A program made the translations under genes and the position numbers. From NCBI RefSeq assembly GCF_027409185.1, contig NC_084478.1, positions 82,443,624 to 82,507,623 on the forward strand: a stretch of DNA of 64,000 bases. Direction: 5' to 3'. Numbering within the stretch: position 1 is the first letter of the stretch; each line of letters opens with the position of its first letter. This document shows positions 12,866-25,999 of the stretch, one piece after another. Under the pieces are notes generated by a model, which worked only from the letters and a program-made list of their open reading frames with translations, was not told where the DNA came from and did no database searches. This stretch comes from Cynocephalus volans (lineage: Eukaryota; Chordata; Mammalia; Dermoptera; Cynocephalidae).

Positions 12866-14150
12866 CTAAACAAAACTCAAAGAAATAATGGCTAGAATTC
12901 TTCAAATTTAGCAAGAGACAGAAACATACAGATTCAATAAGGTGAGTAAATCCACAACAGGAAAAAATAAAATCAAATAAATCCATGCCAAATTACATAA
13001 TAAAAACTTTGAACATTAAATACACAGAAAAATATGTGTAAAGCATCCAGAGAAGACCAAAACCTAATTGATAGGAATACAACAATTCAAACAACATCAT
13101 ATTTTTTAAAATCATAAAACATGGACACATAAAACAATAGCACAACATCTTTCAAGTGCTGAAAGTAATGTGAATCCAAAATTCTATATCCAGTAAACAT
13201 ATATTTCAGGAATGAGGGGGAAATCAAAATATTGTCAGACGAAGGAAAAAGAAGATAAATTTTGCCAACAAACCTACCCTAATGAATGACTAAAGGAAAT
13301 TCTCTAAACAGAAAGAAAACAAAAAGTCAAGGACCTTGGATCATCAGTAACAGAGAATACACATTAAGCACAAGTATGAGCAAATATAATAGACTTTTCC
13401 TGTCTTGATATGTCTACATTATGTTTAATTGAGTGGTCTAAATACACTAATTAAAAGACAGATTGGCACAGAGAATTGTAATATATGACCCACAATATAT
13501 CATTTAAAAGAAACTTATTTCAAATACAATGATATAGGCAGAATGAAAGTGAAAGCATGGAAAAAGACATGTGAATAATAAAGAAAAGAAAGTATATCTA
13601 GTGTATTATATTTTGTGTATTATATATTTGGCATATTAACACCAAGTAAAATTAATTTTAGACAAAGAAAATTCTCATAGACAAAAAGGGACATCATATG
13701 ATGATAAAAAGGTCAACCCACCAAGAAGACACATAAATTATAAAGAAGTAGGCATCAAATAATAGAGCTGCAAAATATGTGAAAACAAAAGTGATAGAAC
13801 TAAGAGTGAAAAATTTAAATACATGTTTTAGTTGGAAACTTCAATAACCCTGTCTTGACAACTGAGAAACAACTTGATAAAAAAATCAGCAATGATACAG
13901 AGAAAGTAAACAATAACACCTAGCATGGTCTAATAAAAAAAATTATACCACATTCCACCAACAGGAAAATGCACATTTTTCCAAGTGCCCAAGGAACATT
14001 TACAAAGTGAGTTTTTTAATACATAGTGGAATCAAACTAGAAATCAGTAAAAGAAAGATAACAGAAAAATCTTGAACATTTGAAAACTAAACAAAATATA
14101 ATACATGGTTCAAAGAGAAAATCTCAGGAGAAATAAAAAAATGCACTGAG
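12866..14150 (+). repeat. Old L1 (L1M/HAL1-type) relic
   Basis: AT-rich, with degraded L1 ORF1/ORF2 text: 'attctatatccagtaaacatatatttcaggaatgag' (ORF1 C-terminal block) and 'gataaaaaggtcaacccaccaagaagac' (ORF2 endonuclease block). No intact reading frame. Probably the substrate into which neighbouring L1s inserted. Confidence 0.65.
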
Positions 14151-15465
14151 GAGTAAGATCAGCAAAATGGTGGACTGAGAAGCTCCAAGATCTTCTTCTC
14201 CATGAAGATATTAAAAAGTAACCAAAAGCTAGTGAGAGTGACCTTGTGGGGACTCTCAAAAGCAGTAAAAACTCTACAGTGATCAAGAAAACGTCTAATC
14301 AAGGAAAAGTCATATTTAAAATGATAGTAAATTTCAAGGTGTTTTGTTTGCTCCTGTTCCACACCCTCCCCAGCATGGTGTGGTCTAGGTCTGGAGCAAG
14401 TGGTGGCCCAATTGCCAATTCCCTCCCTTGAACTGGAGAGAGATAAGATGACCTTATTTGCAGTGTTCTAAGTTATCTGGGGGCTGCCTTTGGACTAGTT
14501 TCCGTTTCACCTAGCTTGGAACTCAGATAGGAAAGTACATCAGAAATAGGAGGGCACTTCTCCCCAAATCTGCAGGGAAACCAAGGCCCACAGATGCCTG
14601 GGGCAAGAGATTATGGACAGATATACAAAATAGACCATGTAAAGCCCTAAGGAGAAACTAGCATGAAAGTATTTGGGAAATTAAAATGTTTAAAGAGAGC
14701 CGTGCATACAGAGGAATTGAAAAACCACACACAGGCTGAAGTAATACACATGTTAAGAATAGCCTTTAGAGGACCTTAAGCATCCTCCTTACACTGATCT
14801 CAATGATCAGAAACATGGTGTTAATTAGTAAAGGATAACTAAAGCACTGTTCAGTCTACAAGGCTGAAAGAAGTGGCTGTTCCTCTTAAATGCCCAATTT
14901 TTAACAAACAAACAAACAAAAAAACCACAAAGCATCAAAGGAAAAAAATGGCACATACAAAGGAAGAAAATTAAGTGACAGAAACCATCACTGAAGAAAC
15001 ACAGGCAAATACTCTAAAATAACTGTCTTAAGTATGCCCAAAGAGCTAAGGGAAATCACCAACAAAGATTTAAATTAAATCAGAAAAAATAATATATAAA
15101 CAAAATGAGACTAACAATAAAGATATGGAAATTATAAGAAGAAATCAAACAGAAAACATGGAAATAAAAAATTCAGTAACTGAATGATAAATTCATTAGA
15201 GTGGTTCAATAGCAGACTCAAGCAGGCAGAAAAAAAGAGTCAGTGAATTTGAAGACAGAACATTTTAAATTAGTGAGTCTGAGGAGCAAAATGAAAAAGA
15301 AAAAAAGAAGCATGAAGGAAAGTAAACAGAACAACTTATGGACACCATCAAGTGCACCAAAATACAAATAATGGAACTTACAGGAGAAGAAAGAGAAGAA
15401 GGGGCAGAGATCCCATTAGAAGAAATAATGGCCAAAAACTTCACAGACTTGCAGAAAGGCATGGA
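14151..15465 (+). repeat. L1 5' portion (5'UTR plus ORF1), cut by an ERV
   Basis: Begins at a 5'-tip-like 'agcaaaatggtggactgagaagctcc' and runs through a 5'UTR into ORF1 text (coiled-coil-like, e.g. 'gaaaacatggaaataaaaaattcag' and 'gaagaaataatggccaaaaacttc'). It stops precisely where the class I LTR starts at 15466. Confidence 0.6.
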
Positions 15466-15750
15466 TGAAAGGACGAGTCGACACCAGTTGACGATCCACC
15501 AGAGAGAGCCCGTTTATTAGGCAGCACACACACACACATATATAGGGTTTTAAGGGGAAAGCTGATTGTCTTAAAATACAATCCCTACTTAGCATACCGC
15601 ATGGGGTTTTGGGGGAGCTGATTGGTGTGTAATTCGTGCCGGCGGGAAGGAGAATATGGACGAGAAGGGCAAGCAGCGCCATGATGGGGTGTGGCCGAGA
15701 AGGGCTTATGAGATCGGGGTGTGATCCCTTGGGGCATTTGGTTCCCTACA
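15466..15750 (-). repeat. 3' LTR of class I ERV
   Basis: A 285-bp segment with TG...CA ends, bounded on its env side by the polypurine tract. On the minus strand it has a TATATA element beside a CA/GT stretch and an AATAAA ('cctaataaacggg') shortly before the 3' end, in the usual promoter then poly(A) order. Confidence 0.8.
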
Positions 15751-15767
15751 TTCCTCCCTTTTTCTTG
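15751..15767 (-). promoter_or_regulatory. Polypurine tract of class I ERV
   Basis: On the minus strand 'aagaaaaagggaggaa' abuts the LTR start, the position from which retroviral plus-strand DNA synthesis is primed. Confidence 0.8.
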
Positions 15768-16048
15768 TTTTAGGAAAGAGGACATTGAAGTCATCAAGCT
15801 ACTTCCTGCTGAACTGGGGCATTGTGGGGGGGGGGAAGGAGGAAGGTACATAAATACCCATTATGAAACCCGAAAGGAGGGTGGAGAAACAAGTAATTTC
15901 AAAAGGGGAAAAATCCATAAACGTTCCTTGAAGCCACAAGTCGAATATGCACTGGTTCCATTGTTTGTAGTTGGAGACTGGAGGGAGCAGCCAGGCATCA
16001 GTGGCAAGGGTGTGTAGGAATGCGTTCCCTCTGTAAGGTGGTACCTCT

Positions 16049-17035
16049 TCAGCGTCGGCTGAGGCGCTCATGAGATGAGGCGGGGGGTTCATCAGTATCT
16101 AGGAGCTGGTAGTTTCTAAGCAAAAGCTGGTTAAAAGCCTGATTAGAAATTTTTCCCACTTGGGCTTGAAGAAACCTAATGATACAGGGCAAGAAAGGGC
16201 AGGTTATGAGGATAATGATTAGAGGTCCCAAAATGGGCCAAATGCAAGTTAGGACAGGGCTTAAGATGACGGAGGAAAAGGGGTTAGAACTGGATGTGGT
16301 TCGTAGGATGGAAGCCAAGTCAGTGAGTTTGATGATGTTTGTTTCTACTAGACCAGATTCATTGATATAATAACAGCATTCTTCCCTAAGGAAGATGCAA
16401 GTACCTCCTTTTTCTACAGTGAGGAGGTCTAGTGCTCTGCGGTTTTGGAGGGTGACCTGAGCTAAAGAGGTGATCTGTCTCTGTAGAGAGGAAAGAGATT
16501 CGGCAGTGGAAGTCAGAGCCCCTTCAAGTTTAGCATTGATGTCTTTGACCGCCCATAAACTGTGCCCTAAGGCTCCTCCCGACTGGCCGGCTCCGACCGC
16601 TGATGTTGTTAAGGAAATACCGACCATGATTGGGAGGAAGGCAGCCCTTTTTTGTCTTGAGGGTGGGTGAAGAAGATAGAACAGTTCTGAATTGGAGTAC
16701 AGAGTGAGTTGAGGCACAATGGTGTCAAGAAGGCATGGGACAGTAAGATTAGGCAGGATGAAGGTAGAGAGGGTTGCATTGCACCAGAAGAAAGTGCCTA
16801 GTGGGGCGTAGGTGTGGTTATGAATGGTTGTGTTAAGATTACAATAAGACGGGGGAGAAGGTAGGGAGGAAGAGCTTCCGATGAGACAGTGACGGGGCAA
16901 CAGAGTATTGTTGTCTTTGTCGTCGGGCTCCCAGAGAGGGACGCCCGGAAGGTTAAGGTGTTCTGGTGGTGGGGAGGAGGTAGCATTGAGAAGAAGGGAA
17001 GCATTTAAGGGGACGGCCGCCAGGAGTGGTTGCAT
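16049..17035 (-). CDS. ERV1 Env, 328 codons open, SU shortened
   Basis: Open frame from ATG (17033-17035) to stop. Visible parts: a short surface segment (residues 1-126) with seven N-glycosylation sequons, a furin-type RQKR at 127-130, a hydrophobic fusion-peptide-like stretch at 131-150, heptad-rich sequence at 160-200, an immunosuppressive-domain-like segment at about 196-213, the CX6CC motif (C213, C220, C221), a membrane span at about 257-279 and a cytoplasmic tail. CX6CC marks a gamma-type, disulphide-linked SU-TM envelope. Full-length relatives are much longer, so most of SU with the receptor-binding part is missing and there is no clear signal peptide. It starts inside the pol end in another frame. 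Open over its length, but expression and function are unknown. Confidence 0.8.
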   Translation of the reverse strand: MQPLLAAVPLNASLLLNATSSPPPEHLNLPGVPLWEPDDKDNNTLLPRHCLIGSSSSLPSPPSYCNLNTTIHNHTYAPLGTFFWCNATLSTFILPNLTVPCLLDTIVPQLTLYSNSELFYLLHPPSRQKRAAFLPIMVGISLTTSAVGAGQSGGALGHSLWAVKDINAKLEGALTSTAESLSSLQRQITSLAQVTLQNRRALDLLTVEKGGTCIFLREECCYYINESGLVETNIIKLTDLASILRTTSSSNPFSSVILSPVLTCIWPILGPLIIILITCPFLPCIIRFLQAQVGKISNQAFNQLLLRNYQLLDTDEPPASSHERLSRR

Positions 17036-17544
17036 GAGAGAGGCACAAAGAAAACAATTTTCGGGAGAGAGAGCCGGCGAGGTGTGGTTGAGAAAGATGA
17101 GTGTTTCAGAAATGATTTGTTGCCAGGTGTAAATGGATTACCTGGCAGGGCAAGTTTAGCAGCGGTCGGAGTGCAAAAGATGACAGGACATGGGCCTTCC
17201 CACTTAGGGGTTAGGGGGGTTTTGGGTTCTGGGGAAGTGTAGAATACTAATTGGCCTGGGCTGAGTGAAAGGTTATTTTTGGAAAGTGACGTATCTGGAA
17301 GTAGCCAGTCCTGGTACTTCCATAATTCAGTGCGGAGGTGGGAGAGCAAGGGTAAGGCCATGGTCGGTGGTATGGGTCCTTCAGTCACTGTGATCCCCTG
17401 GGGTAGGAAGAGCCTACCATACATGACTTCAAGAGGGGAAAGATTGGAGGGCCTTTTTGGGAGAGCTCTGGTCTTGAGTAGAGCAAGAGGTAGAAGACGG
17501 ACCCAATCAAGGTGTAATTCCAGAGATAACTTAGTTAGTATGTC
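17005..17544 (-). pseudogene. ERV1 pol fragment, integrase C-terminus
   Basis: On the minus strand a frame entering from the L1 junction encodes LELHLDWVRLLPLALL, then MYGRLFLPQG and LTPKWEGPCPVIFCTPTAAK, the C-terminal integrase region of gamma-type pol (the SPFELLYGR-like and SH3-like blocks). It overlaps the env start in a different frame, as in real class I proviruses. Everything upstream is lost at the L1 boundary. Confidence 0.75.
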
Positions 17545-17558
17545 TTTTTTTTTTTTTT

Positions 17559-17766
17559 AATTTATTTTGTTGATATACATTATGGCTGATTATTGCTCCC
17601 CATCACCAAAACCTACCTCCCTCCTCCTTCCTCCCTCCCCCCAACAATGTCCTTTCTATTTGCTTGTCGTATCAAATTCAAGTAATTTTGGTTGTTATAT
17701 CTTATTCCACCCCCCCCCGGTTTTGAGTGTGTGTGTGTGTGTGTGTGTGAATTTATATATTAATTT
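17559..17766 (-). other. L1 3'UTR with G-rich tract and GT repeat
   Basis: On the minus strand the 3'UTR holds runs of G (a G10 near 17710, and GGGGGGAGGGAGGAAGGAGG near 17620-17645) and a CA/GT dinucleotide run. G-runs suitable for a G-quadruplex are a common trait of mammalian L1 3'UTRs. Confidence 0.75.
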
Positions 17767-20700
17767 TTAGCTCCCACCAATAAGTGAGAACATGTGGTAT
17801 TTCTCTTTCTCTGCCTGATTTGTTTCACTTAGTATAATTCTCTCAAGGTCCATCCATGTTGTTGCAAATGGCAGTATTTCATTCGTTTTTATAGCTGAGT
17901 AGTATTCCATTGTGTAGATGTACCACATTTTCCGTATCCACTCATCCGATGATGGGCATTTGGGCTGGTTCCAACTCTTGGCTATTGTAAAGAGTGCTGC
18001 GATAAACATTGGGAAACAGGTATACCTTCGACTTGATGATTTCCATTCCTCTGGGTATAATCCCAACAGTGGGATAGCTGGGTCGTATGGTAGATCTATC
18101 TGCAATTGTTTGAGGAACCTCCATACCATTTTCCATAGAGGCTGCACCATTTTGCAGTCCCACCAACGATGTATGAGAGTACCTTTTTCTCCACAGCCTC
18201 GCCAGCATTTATCGTTCAGAGTCTTTTGGATTTTAGCCATCCTAACTGGGGTTAGATGGTATCTCAATGTGGTTTTGATTTACATTCCCGGATGCTGAGT
18301 GATGTTGAGCACTTTTTCATATGTCTGTTAGCCATTTGTATATCTTCCTTAGAGAAATGCCTACTTAGCTCTTTTGCCCATTTTTTAATTGGGTTGCTTG
18401 TTTTCTTCTTCTAAAGTTGTTTGAGTTCCTTGTCTATTCTGGATATTAATCCTTTGTCAGATGTATATTTTGCAAATATTTTCTCCCACTCTGTTGGTTG
18501 TCTTTTAACTCTGTGAATTCTTTCTTTTGCTGTGCAGAAGCTTTTTAGTTTGATATAATCCCATTTGTTTATTTTTCCTTTGGTTGCCCGTGCTTTTGGG
18601 GTCGTATTCATGAAGTCTGTGCCCAGTCCTATTTCCTGAAGTATTTCTCCTATGTTTTCTTTAAGAAGTTTTATTGTTTCAGGGTGTATATTTAAATCCT
18701 TAATCCATTTTGAGTTGATTTTAGTATACGGCGAGAGGTATGGATCTAGTTTCATTCTCCTGCATATGGATATCCAGTTATCCCAGCACCATTTGCTGAA
18801 GAGGCAGTCCCTTCCCCAGTGAATAGGCTTGGTGCCTTTGTCAAAGATCAGCTGACAGTAAGTGTGTGGGTTGATTTCTGGATTCTCTATTCTATTCCAT
18901 TGGTCAGTGTGTCTGTTTTTATGCCAGTACCATACTGTTTTGGTTATTATAGCTTTGTAGTATAGCTTAAAGTCAGGTAGTGTTATGCCTCCAGCTTTAT
19001 TTTTTTTGCTCAGCATTGCTTTGGCTATGTGTGGTCTTTTATTGTTCCATATAAATGTCTGGATAGTTTTTTCCATTTCTGAGAAAAATGTCTTTGGAAT
19101 TTTGATGGGGATTGCATTGAATTTGTATATCACTTTGGGTAGTATGGACATTTTCACTATGTTCATTCTTCCAATCCAAGAGCATGGGATATCTTTCCAT
19201 CTTCTTGTATCCTCTCTAATTTCTCTCAGCAGTGGTTTGTAGTTCTCATTATAGAGATTTTTCACCTCCTTGGTTAACTCAATTCCTAAGTATTTTATTT
19301 TTTTGGTGGCTATTGTAAATGGGCATGCTTTCTTGATTTCTCTTTCTGCATGTTCACTATTGGAGAAAAGAAAGGCTACTGATTTTTGTGTGTTGATTTT
19401 GTATCCTGCTACTGTGCAGAAGTCATTTATCAATTCCAACAGTTTTTTTGTAGAGGTTTTAGGCTGTTCGATATATAGGATCATGTCATCTGCAAACAGG
19501 GACAGTTTGACTTCATCTTTTCCAATCTGAATGCCCTTTATTTCCTTCTCTTCTCTGATTGCTCTGGCTAGTACTTCCAACACTATGTTGAATAGGAGTG
19601 GTGAGAGTGGGCATCCTTGTCTAGTTCCTGTTCTTAAAGGAAAAGCTTTCAGCTTTTCCCCATTCAGGATGATATTGGCAGTGGGTTTGGCATATATGGC
19701 TTTAATTATGTTGAGATTCTTTCCCTCTATACCTAACTTATAGAGGGTCTTTGTCATGAATGAGTGCTGAACTTTATCAAATGCTTTTTCAGCATCTATA
19801 GAGATGATCATATGGTCCTTGTGTTTCAGTTTATTAATATGGTGTATCACATTTATTGATTTGCGTATGTTGAACCAACCTTGCATCCCTGGGATGAATC
19901 CCACTTGATCGTGATGAATAATTTTTCGTATGTGTTGCTGTATTCTGTTTGCTAGTATTTTAGTGAGGATTTTTGCATCTATATTCATCAAGGATATCGG
20001 CCTGTAGTTTTCTTTTTTGGTTATATCTTTACCTGGTTTTGGTATCAGGATGATGTTTGCTTCATAGAATGAGTTTGGGAGATTTGCGTCCGTTTCAATC
20101 TTTTGGAATAGTTTGTAAAGAATCGGTGTCAATTCCTGTTTGAATGTTTGGTAAAATTCTGCTGTGAATCCATCTGGTCCTGGGCTTTTCTTTGTTGGGA
20201 GCCTTCTGATAACAGCTTCAATCTCCTTTATTGTTATTGGTCTGTTCAAATTTTCTACGTCTTCACGGTTCAGTTTTGGGAGCTTGTGTGTGTCCAGAAA
20301 TTTATCCATTTCCTCCAGATTTTCAAATTTGTTGGCGTATAGTTGTTTATAGTAGTCTCGAATGATTCCTTGTATTTCAGATGAATCAGTTGTAATATCG
20401 CCTTTTTCATTTCTAAGTTTTGTTATTTGAGTCTTCTCTCTTCTCTTTTTTGTTAGCCATGCTAATGGTTTGTCAATTTTATTTATCTTTTCAAAAAACC
20501 AACTTTTTGATTCGTTGATCTTTTGAATTGTTTTTTGGTTTTCAATTTCATTCAGTTCTGCTCTGATCTTAATGATTTCTTTCCGTCTGCTAACTTTAGG
20601 TTTGGATTGTTCTTGTTTTTCTAGTTCTTTAAGGTGAAGTGTTAGGTTGTTCACTTGCCATCTTTCTATTCTTCTGAAGTGAGCGTTTAATGCAATAAAT

Positions 20701-21593
20701 TTTCCCCTCAATACTGCTTTTGCAGTATCCCACAGGTTTTGGTATGATGTATCATTGTTTTCATTAGTTTCAATAAATTTTTTGATTTCCTGCTTGATTT
20801 CTTCTTGGACCCATATGTCATTAAGTAGAATGCTGTTTAATTTCCATGTGTTTGTATAGTTTCCAGAGTTTCGTTTGTTATTAATTTCTAGTTTTAATCC
20901 ATTGTAGTCTGAGAAGATACATGGGATAATTGCAATTTTTTTGAATTTATTGAGACTTGATTTGTGACCTAATATGTGATCTATCCTGGAGAATGATCCA
21001 TGTGCTGCTGAGAAGAATGAATATTCTGAGGTTGTTGGGTGGAATGTTCTGTAGATATCTGCCAATTCCAATTGGTCTAGAGTCTTGTTTAGATCTTGTG
21101 TTTCTCTACTGATTCTTTGCCTAGATGATCTGTCTAATATTGACAGTGGGGTGTTCAGGTCCCCTGCTATTATGGCGTTAGTGTCTATTTCCTTCTTTAG
21201 GTATAATAGAGTTTGCTGTATAAATCTGGCTGCTCTGACATTGAGTGCGTATATATTTATGATTGTTATGTCTTCTTGATGGATCAATCCTTTTATCATT
21301 ATGTAGTGGCCCTCATTATCTCTTTTTATGGTTTTTAGTTTAAAGTCTATTTTGTCAGATATAAGAATAGCTACTCCAGCTCGTTTTTCTTTTCTGTTTG
21401 CTTGGTAAATCTTTTTCCATCCTTTCACTCTTAGTCTATGTGAATCTTAATGGGTGAGGTGGGTCTCTTGTAGGCAGCATATAGTTGGGTCCTGCTTTTT
21501 GATCCAGTCGGCCAGTCTGTGTCTTTTAATTGGGGAATTTAAGCCTTTTACATTAAGAGTTGTTATTGAAAGGTGTTGATTTATTCCTAGCAT
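17767..21593 (-). pseudogene. L1 ORF2 (endonuclease-reverse transcriptase), 3 lesions
   Basis: Start ATG at 21591-21593, natural end at 17767, about 1275 codons, the standard L1 ORF2p length. The endonuclease region comes first, then the reverse transcriptase with FADDM at about 19484-19500, then a C-terminal region with the Cys-rich block ([15 protein letters not shown]). Lesions: TAA at codon 49 (21447-21449), TAG at 18411-18413, and a 1-bp deletion near 18290. The open middle segment, 18414-21446, has about 1010 codons. The element cannot make full-length ORF2p as it stands. Confidence 0.9.
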
Positions 21594-21781
21594 TTTATTG
21601 GTTACTTGGTTGTCTTAGGTGTCTTTTGTTCCTTGCTTTCTGATTTACTGTTTGGTTTCTGTGTTTGTTGGTTCCTTAGGTTGTAGATAGTGTTTTTGTC
21701 TGCTTCTTTTCTCTTCATGAATGCCATTTTTTATTATACTAGCGGGTTTAGATTTTTCTTGGGTTTTTATGGCAGTGGTAG

Positions 21782-22762
21782 TTATTTTTCAGGAACCAAA
21801 CCCAGTACTCCCTTGAGGATTTCTTGTAAGGGTGGTCTTGTGGTAGTGAACTCCCGCAGTTTTTGTTTGTCTGAGAAATATACTATTTGCCCCTCATTTC
21901 GGAAGGATAGCCTTGCACGGTAGAGTATTCTTGGCTGGCAATCTTTGTCTTTTAGTATTTTGAAAATATCATCCCATTCCTTTCTAGCTTTTAGGGTTTG
22001 TGATGAAAAGTCTGATGTTAACCTGATTGGGGCTCCCTTATAGGTGATTTGACGCTTCTCTCTTGCAGCTTTTAAGATTTTCTCTTTATCTCTGAGTTTT
22101 GCCAATTTGACTATGACATGTCTTGGAGAAGGTCTTTTTGGGTTGAATATATTTGGAGATCGCTGAGCTTCCTGGATCTGAAGATCTGTGATTTTTCCTA
22201 TACCTGGGAAGTTTTCTGCCACTATTTTGCTGAATATGTTTTCAATGGAATCTCCATTTTCCTCCCCTTCTAGAATACCCATGACTCGGATATTTGATCG
22301 CTTATGGTTGTCTGATATCTCTCTCAGATTTTCTTCCATGTCCTTGATTCTTTTTTCTTTCTTTTTGTCTGCTTGTGTTATTTCAAACAGCCCATCTTCA
22401 AGTTCAGAGGTTCTCTCTTCAACTTCGACAAGCCTGCTGGTTAAACTCTCCGTTGTGTTTTTTATTTCGCTGAATAACTTCTTCAGTTCAGCAAGTTCTG
22501 CTACATTTTTTTTCAGGACATTGATTTCCTTGTACATTTCCTCTTACAGATCCTGTATACTTTTCCTCATTTCATCATGATGTCTAGCTGAGTTTTCTTG
22601 TATCTCATTCAGTTTCCTTAGAATTATCACTCGAAATTCCTTGTCAGTCATTTCAAGGGCTTCTTGTTCTATAGGATCTAGAGTTTGAGATTTATTAACT
22701 TTTGGTGGTGTACTTTCTTGATTTTTTGTATTTCTGGTATCTTTTTTTTGGTGTTTATTCAT
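21782..22762 (-). pseudogene. L1 ORF1 (RNA-binding chaperone), one stop
   Basis: ATG at 22760-22762 (MNKHQKKDTRNTKN). An N-terminal acidic/basic region and a coiled coil rich in E, K and L are followed by the RRM and C-terminal domain (NIRVMGILEGEENGDS, SPRHVIVKLAKLRDKEKIL). A single in-frame TAA at 22544-22546 falls where the related copy at 32643 has an arginine codon. The frame is otherwise open to its end at 21782. ORF1p normally trimerises and coats L1 RNA. Confidence 0.85.
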
Positions 22763-24298
22763 TGTGGCCGGGGGTTTCACAGTCCACCGTTTTGAAACTA
22801 ATGACTAACTAGGGTGTTGCTGTGGTTGCCAGTTTCGTATGGCTCCCTCCGTGACTGCTCAGTTGGCCTCTAGTGCCTTGTGTGTGTGGTTGCCTCGGGT
22901 CTTGGGCTTCTCCGGGGAGGCACCTTTCTGGTCAGCTTGGACTCTGCTGGGCTGGTGGATCATGTACCACAGGGTGTGTGATCTCTGTTGAGCTTTCACT
23001 TCCTGTGCAGGACTTCTCCCTGTTCCGTGTGCTCTGGCCCAGGCTGTTAGATCTTGCAGTAGCGACCCCACCGGGTGTGTGGTTTTTGTCGCGTCTCCGC
23101 CTCCCTGGCCACACGTCTCCCCACTCTGTGCGCACTGTGCTGGGCTGGGGCGTGTCTTCTGCACCCCTCATCTATCAGCTGGGCCTTCAAGACCCTGCTC
23201 GGCACCGCCTCGCCCAGGAAGTCTACCAGGTTTCTGCTGGGCACAGACGACTGGTCTCTCTAGGTGCCTTTGTAGCACTATGTAGATCTTTCTCGGGTCT
23301 TGTTCACCTTTGTATTCCCCCAGTATAAACCGAGTCTAGCCCCCACCTGCATCCTGCTCTCCGGCAGGTTCAAGCGGACCTGGGAACTCTCCTACCACAC
23401 TATTCCCAACCAGAAATTCGTTAGGCTTTTTTCCAAACTGGTGGCCGCAGAGATGGTATCTCCCTCCCAGTAACAGGGAGTTTACCTGGGGCCAGAGTCC
23501 AGGGTATGGTGGAGTGACAGTCGGCCCGCCCGTACTTCCTTGCCCTCCCGACACTGGCCCGGGACGCCCCCCACCACCAGCCCCGCCAGAGAACCACCGA
23601 GGGAGTGGGAGCAAATGCCGGTCTGCAGGCTCTGGAAAGCCTGGCGCCTGGCCAGCAAGTGGGAGGGCTCAGTGATGGCCGAGCAGGGCGGAGCTGCCCG
23701 CACCTGGGAAAATGGAGGCAGCACCTGGTGGTGAGTGGCCTGGTGGTGCAGGCAGGAGCCGCGTGGGCATCCACCCCCCGAACAGAGCTGTGCCAGGGGT
23801 CACTCACAGTGCTGTGCCAGGTCGGGTGCTCGCTCTCTGTCTCTGGTTTGCCGCCTTTCCCAGTTCTCGGCCGCTGCCGCCTCAGGCTGTTCAGTCGTGG
23901 CACGGCTCGGGCACTCCCAGGAATCTTCTTTAATGCCGGCCTGAAACCTCGAATCCTGAATAGGGCAGCTGGCCGCCTTCAGCGCGGCCCCGGCCTCCGG
24001 GATCCTGGCTGCATCCACAGCAGCCCTGGCGCCGCATTCCCTGTTTCAAGACTCGCTTTTGCAGCTAAGAAACAGTTCTTTTCCTGCTCCACACTTCAAA
24101 GCTGTTGCCTGTAAATGAGGCAGCCTCTCCTGCCGGGGGCAAAGTGGCGGTCACCCCCCACGACCGGTCAGCAGCAGCAGTCCTGCCTTAAGAGATGGCG
24201 AGAGGAAGGTCCACAAGTTTCCCGGCTGCCTGAGGCCCAGTGGCTGCCTTTTCCACCTCAGCTACTCCGCGCCAGCCGCCGCAGCCACCGCCATCTTG
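22763..24298 (-). promoter_or_regulatory. L1 5'UTR/promoter, CpG-rich
   Basis: About 1.5 kb, strikingly GC- and CpG-rich against AT-rich surroundings. The 5' tip 'caagatggcgg' matches the YY1-type site that positions L1 transcription starts. Two tandem units about 101 bp apart ('gggtgtgtg' at 22972 and 23073, + strand text) recall the tandem architecture in the L1s at 29.5 and 40.5 kb. Confidence 0.75.
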
Positions 24299-25830
<1,532 letters not shown>

Positions 25831-25863
25831 CAATTATTTAAAATCTACTGGAGTTCATTTTAT

Positions 25864-25985
25864 TTTAGCATGGTAGGCAGAATTTTAAGTATGCCCACCA
25901 CATTTTCCCACAGTAATCCCCAGAACTTGTGAATATGATAACACTACTGTGATCATGTTATCTTATATGGCATTGTTGAAATTAA
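25864..25985 (+). repeat. MaLR LTR 5' fragment (MLT1-like)
   Basis: Text 'ggtaggcagaattttaagtatg', 'ccagaacttgtgaatatgataac' and 'ttatatggcattgttgaaattaag' matches the start of the same LTR family as 7405-7880. It fills the gap between the two head-to-head pseudogenes. Confidence 0.6.
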
Positions 25986-25999
25986 GATAAGGAGTGGCT

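Larger units (their letters stand above)
15466..17544 (-). mobile_element. Class I ERV, 3' half only, minus strand
   Basis: Order on the minus strand is end of pol (integrase), env, polypurine tract, LTR. The 5' LTR, gag and most of pol are missing. At 17545 the L1 poly(T) begins, and the ERV does not resume beyond that L1 at 24299. Gammaretrovirus-like by its Env features. With one LTR its age cannot be read from LTR divergence. Confidence 0.85.
17545..24298 (-). mobile_element. Near full-length L1, minus strand (6.75 kb)
   Basis: From 5' tip (24298, 'tcaagatggcggtggctgcgg') to the poly(A), seen as T14 at 17545-17558. All parts are present: about 1.5-kb CpG-rich 5'UTR, ORF1, ORF2 and a G-rich 3'UTR. 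It is the youngest-looking L1 in the window, with few lesions: one stop in ORF1, two stops plus one frameshift in ORF2. The flanks differ on each side (ERV at 17544, L1 ORF2 fragment at 24299) and I find no target-site duplication. Confidence 0.95.

Noticed and set aside
18985-20352. Several + strand frames across the L1 ORF2
   Set aside because: They are antisense shadows of ORF2, with no independent support.
22873-23328. 151-codon + strand frame in the L1 5'UTR
   Set aside because: Same reason: low stop density in GC-rich DNA on the strand opposite to a clear L1 promoter.
23605-24114. 169-codon open frame antisense to the L1 5'UTR (possible ORF0-like)
   Set aside because: It starts with GTG, not ATG, and CpG-rich DNA has few stops by chance. 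No similarity to primate ORF0 recognised.
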